In this document: one piece after another, positions 63,731 through 64,000 of the stretch
Position numbering within the stretch: the stretch's first letter is position 1
How the letters are laid out: each line of letters opens with the position of its first letter
DNA from: Methylobacterium sp. BTF04
Lineage (GTDB): Bacteria; Pseudomonadota; Alphaproteobacteria; Rhizobiales; Beijerinckiaceae
Direction of reading: 5' to 3'
Length of the DNA: 64,000 bases
NCBI RefSeq assembly: GCF_010692745.1
Contig: NZ_JAAHTB010000023.1
Coordinates: 1-64,000, forward strand
Made by a program: the position numbers and the translations under genes
The notes under the pieces: generated by a model
What the model saw: the letters and a program-made list of their open reading frames with translations, nothing else
The model's database searches: none
What the model was told of the DNA's origin: nothing

Positions 63731-64000
63731 TCAGCCTCTGGCGCGGGCGCGGATCATGAAGTTGTCGTAGGTGTATTCGGCCACCTGGAACCAGAGATAT
63801 TCCTCGTTCCGGAAGGTCTTCATCGCCTCGTAGACGCGCTTGAAGTCGGGGTTCTTGCCGCCGATCTCGGCATAGACGTCGTTCGCGTTCTTGAGGGCCG
63901 CCTCCATCACCTCCTGCGGGAACGGGCGTAACTGCGCACCTGCGGCGACGAGGCGGCGCAGCGCCCGCGGATTGCGTGCGTCGTATTTGGCCTGGACGTC
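63731..64000 (-). CDS. TRAP transporter substrate-binding protein DctP, C-terminal part (5' end beyond window)
   Basis: The last 89 residues of a periplasmic TRAP binding protein. They include the Pro-rich helix region AKYDARNPRALRRLVAAGAQLRPFPQEVMEAALKNANDVYAEIGGKNPDFKRVYEAMKTFRNEEYLWFQVAEYTYDNFMIRARARG, the typical C-terminus of DctP-type proteins in this group. It would capture a carboxylate (keto acid or similar) for a TRAP permease encoded beyond the right edge or elsewhere. The gene is truncated only by the window edge. It converges with the sRNA candidate. Confidence 0.85.
   Translation of the reverse strand, partial: DVQAKYDARNPRALRRLVAAGAQLRPFPQEVMEAALKNANDVYAEIGGKNPDFKRVYEAMKTFRNEEYLWFQVAEYTYDNFMIRARARG

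Overview
The window is a high-GC (high 60s %), gene-dense stretch of an alphaproteobacterial chromosome. The gene set points to the Hyphomicrobiales and most likely Methylobacterium/Methylorubrum or a close relative: a fused transaldolase/glucose-6-phosphate isomerase, a class I lysyl-tRNA synthetase, a NasS/NasT-regulated nitrate assimilation cluster with NirA and a molybdopterin NasA, and a long-form dCTP deaminase. The genus is inferred from gene content. There is no rRNA, tRNA, CRISPR array, intact insertion sequence or prophage that I can recognise.

Layout. 1-13.5 kb holds housekeeping and small-function genes: the 5' part of an FtsK-type translocase without membrane segments, NAD+ synthetase, a PilZ protein, a HIT protein, a CDF metal transporter, a glutathione peroxidase broken by an amber codon, an M20 amidohydrolase coupled to a GNAT/DUF482 protein, a GDPD phosphodiesterase coupled to an NHL-repeat protein, and RidA. 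13.7-20.1 kb holds arginine biosynthesis (argD-argF) followed by hslO, then argE with a SpeG-like acetyltransferase, and apaG. 20.2-26.3 kb holds dCTP deaminase, a lipoprotein hydrolase, small secreted or membrane proteins, a tautomerase, and a short flagellar unit (flgH plus a small hook-like protein). 26.3-35.3 kb is a minus-strand carbon block: GH15 glucoamylase-like enzyme, transketolase, Tal-Pgi fusion, 6-phosphogluconate dehydrogenase, 6-phosphogluconolactonase.

36.2-50.2 kb is the centrepiece, a nitrate assimilation regulon: nasT-nasS, then nrtA-nrtB-nrtD, a NirB-like FAD oxidoreductase, nirA, a CysJ-like flavoprotein with an iron-sulfur domain in place of flavodoxin, nasA and siroheme synthase cysG. 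Three sequences with correctly spaced -24/-12 (sigma-54) elements lie in front of nasT, nrtA and nasA. The roughly 150-nt nrtA leader contains mutually exclusive hairpins and a T-rich terminator, as expected of a NasT (ANTAR) antitermination target. The working model is nitrate import by NrtABD, reduction by NasA and NirA with electrons from dedicated flavoproteins, siroheme from CysG, and dual control by nitrogen status (sigma-54) and nitrate (NasS/NasT).

50.3-64 kb holds an ArsR regulator, a Sco protein, a membrane glycosyltransferase, a periplasmic binding protein, a lower-GC islet around 54-55 kb, an MFS transporter, lysK, an SDR, a DUF1328 peptide, a CLC channel, a class II photolyase and the 3' end of a TRAP binding protein. 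Two inverted paralogous intergenic modules (about 58.94-59.07 kb on minus, 63.6-63.7 kb on plus), each ending in a strong intrinsic terminator and sharing a C-rich CCTCCC core, look like a pair of undescribed small RNAs.
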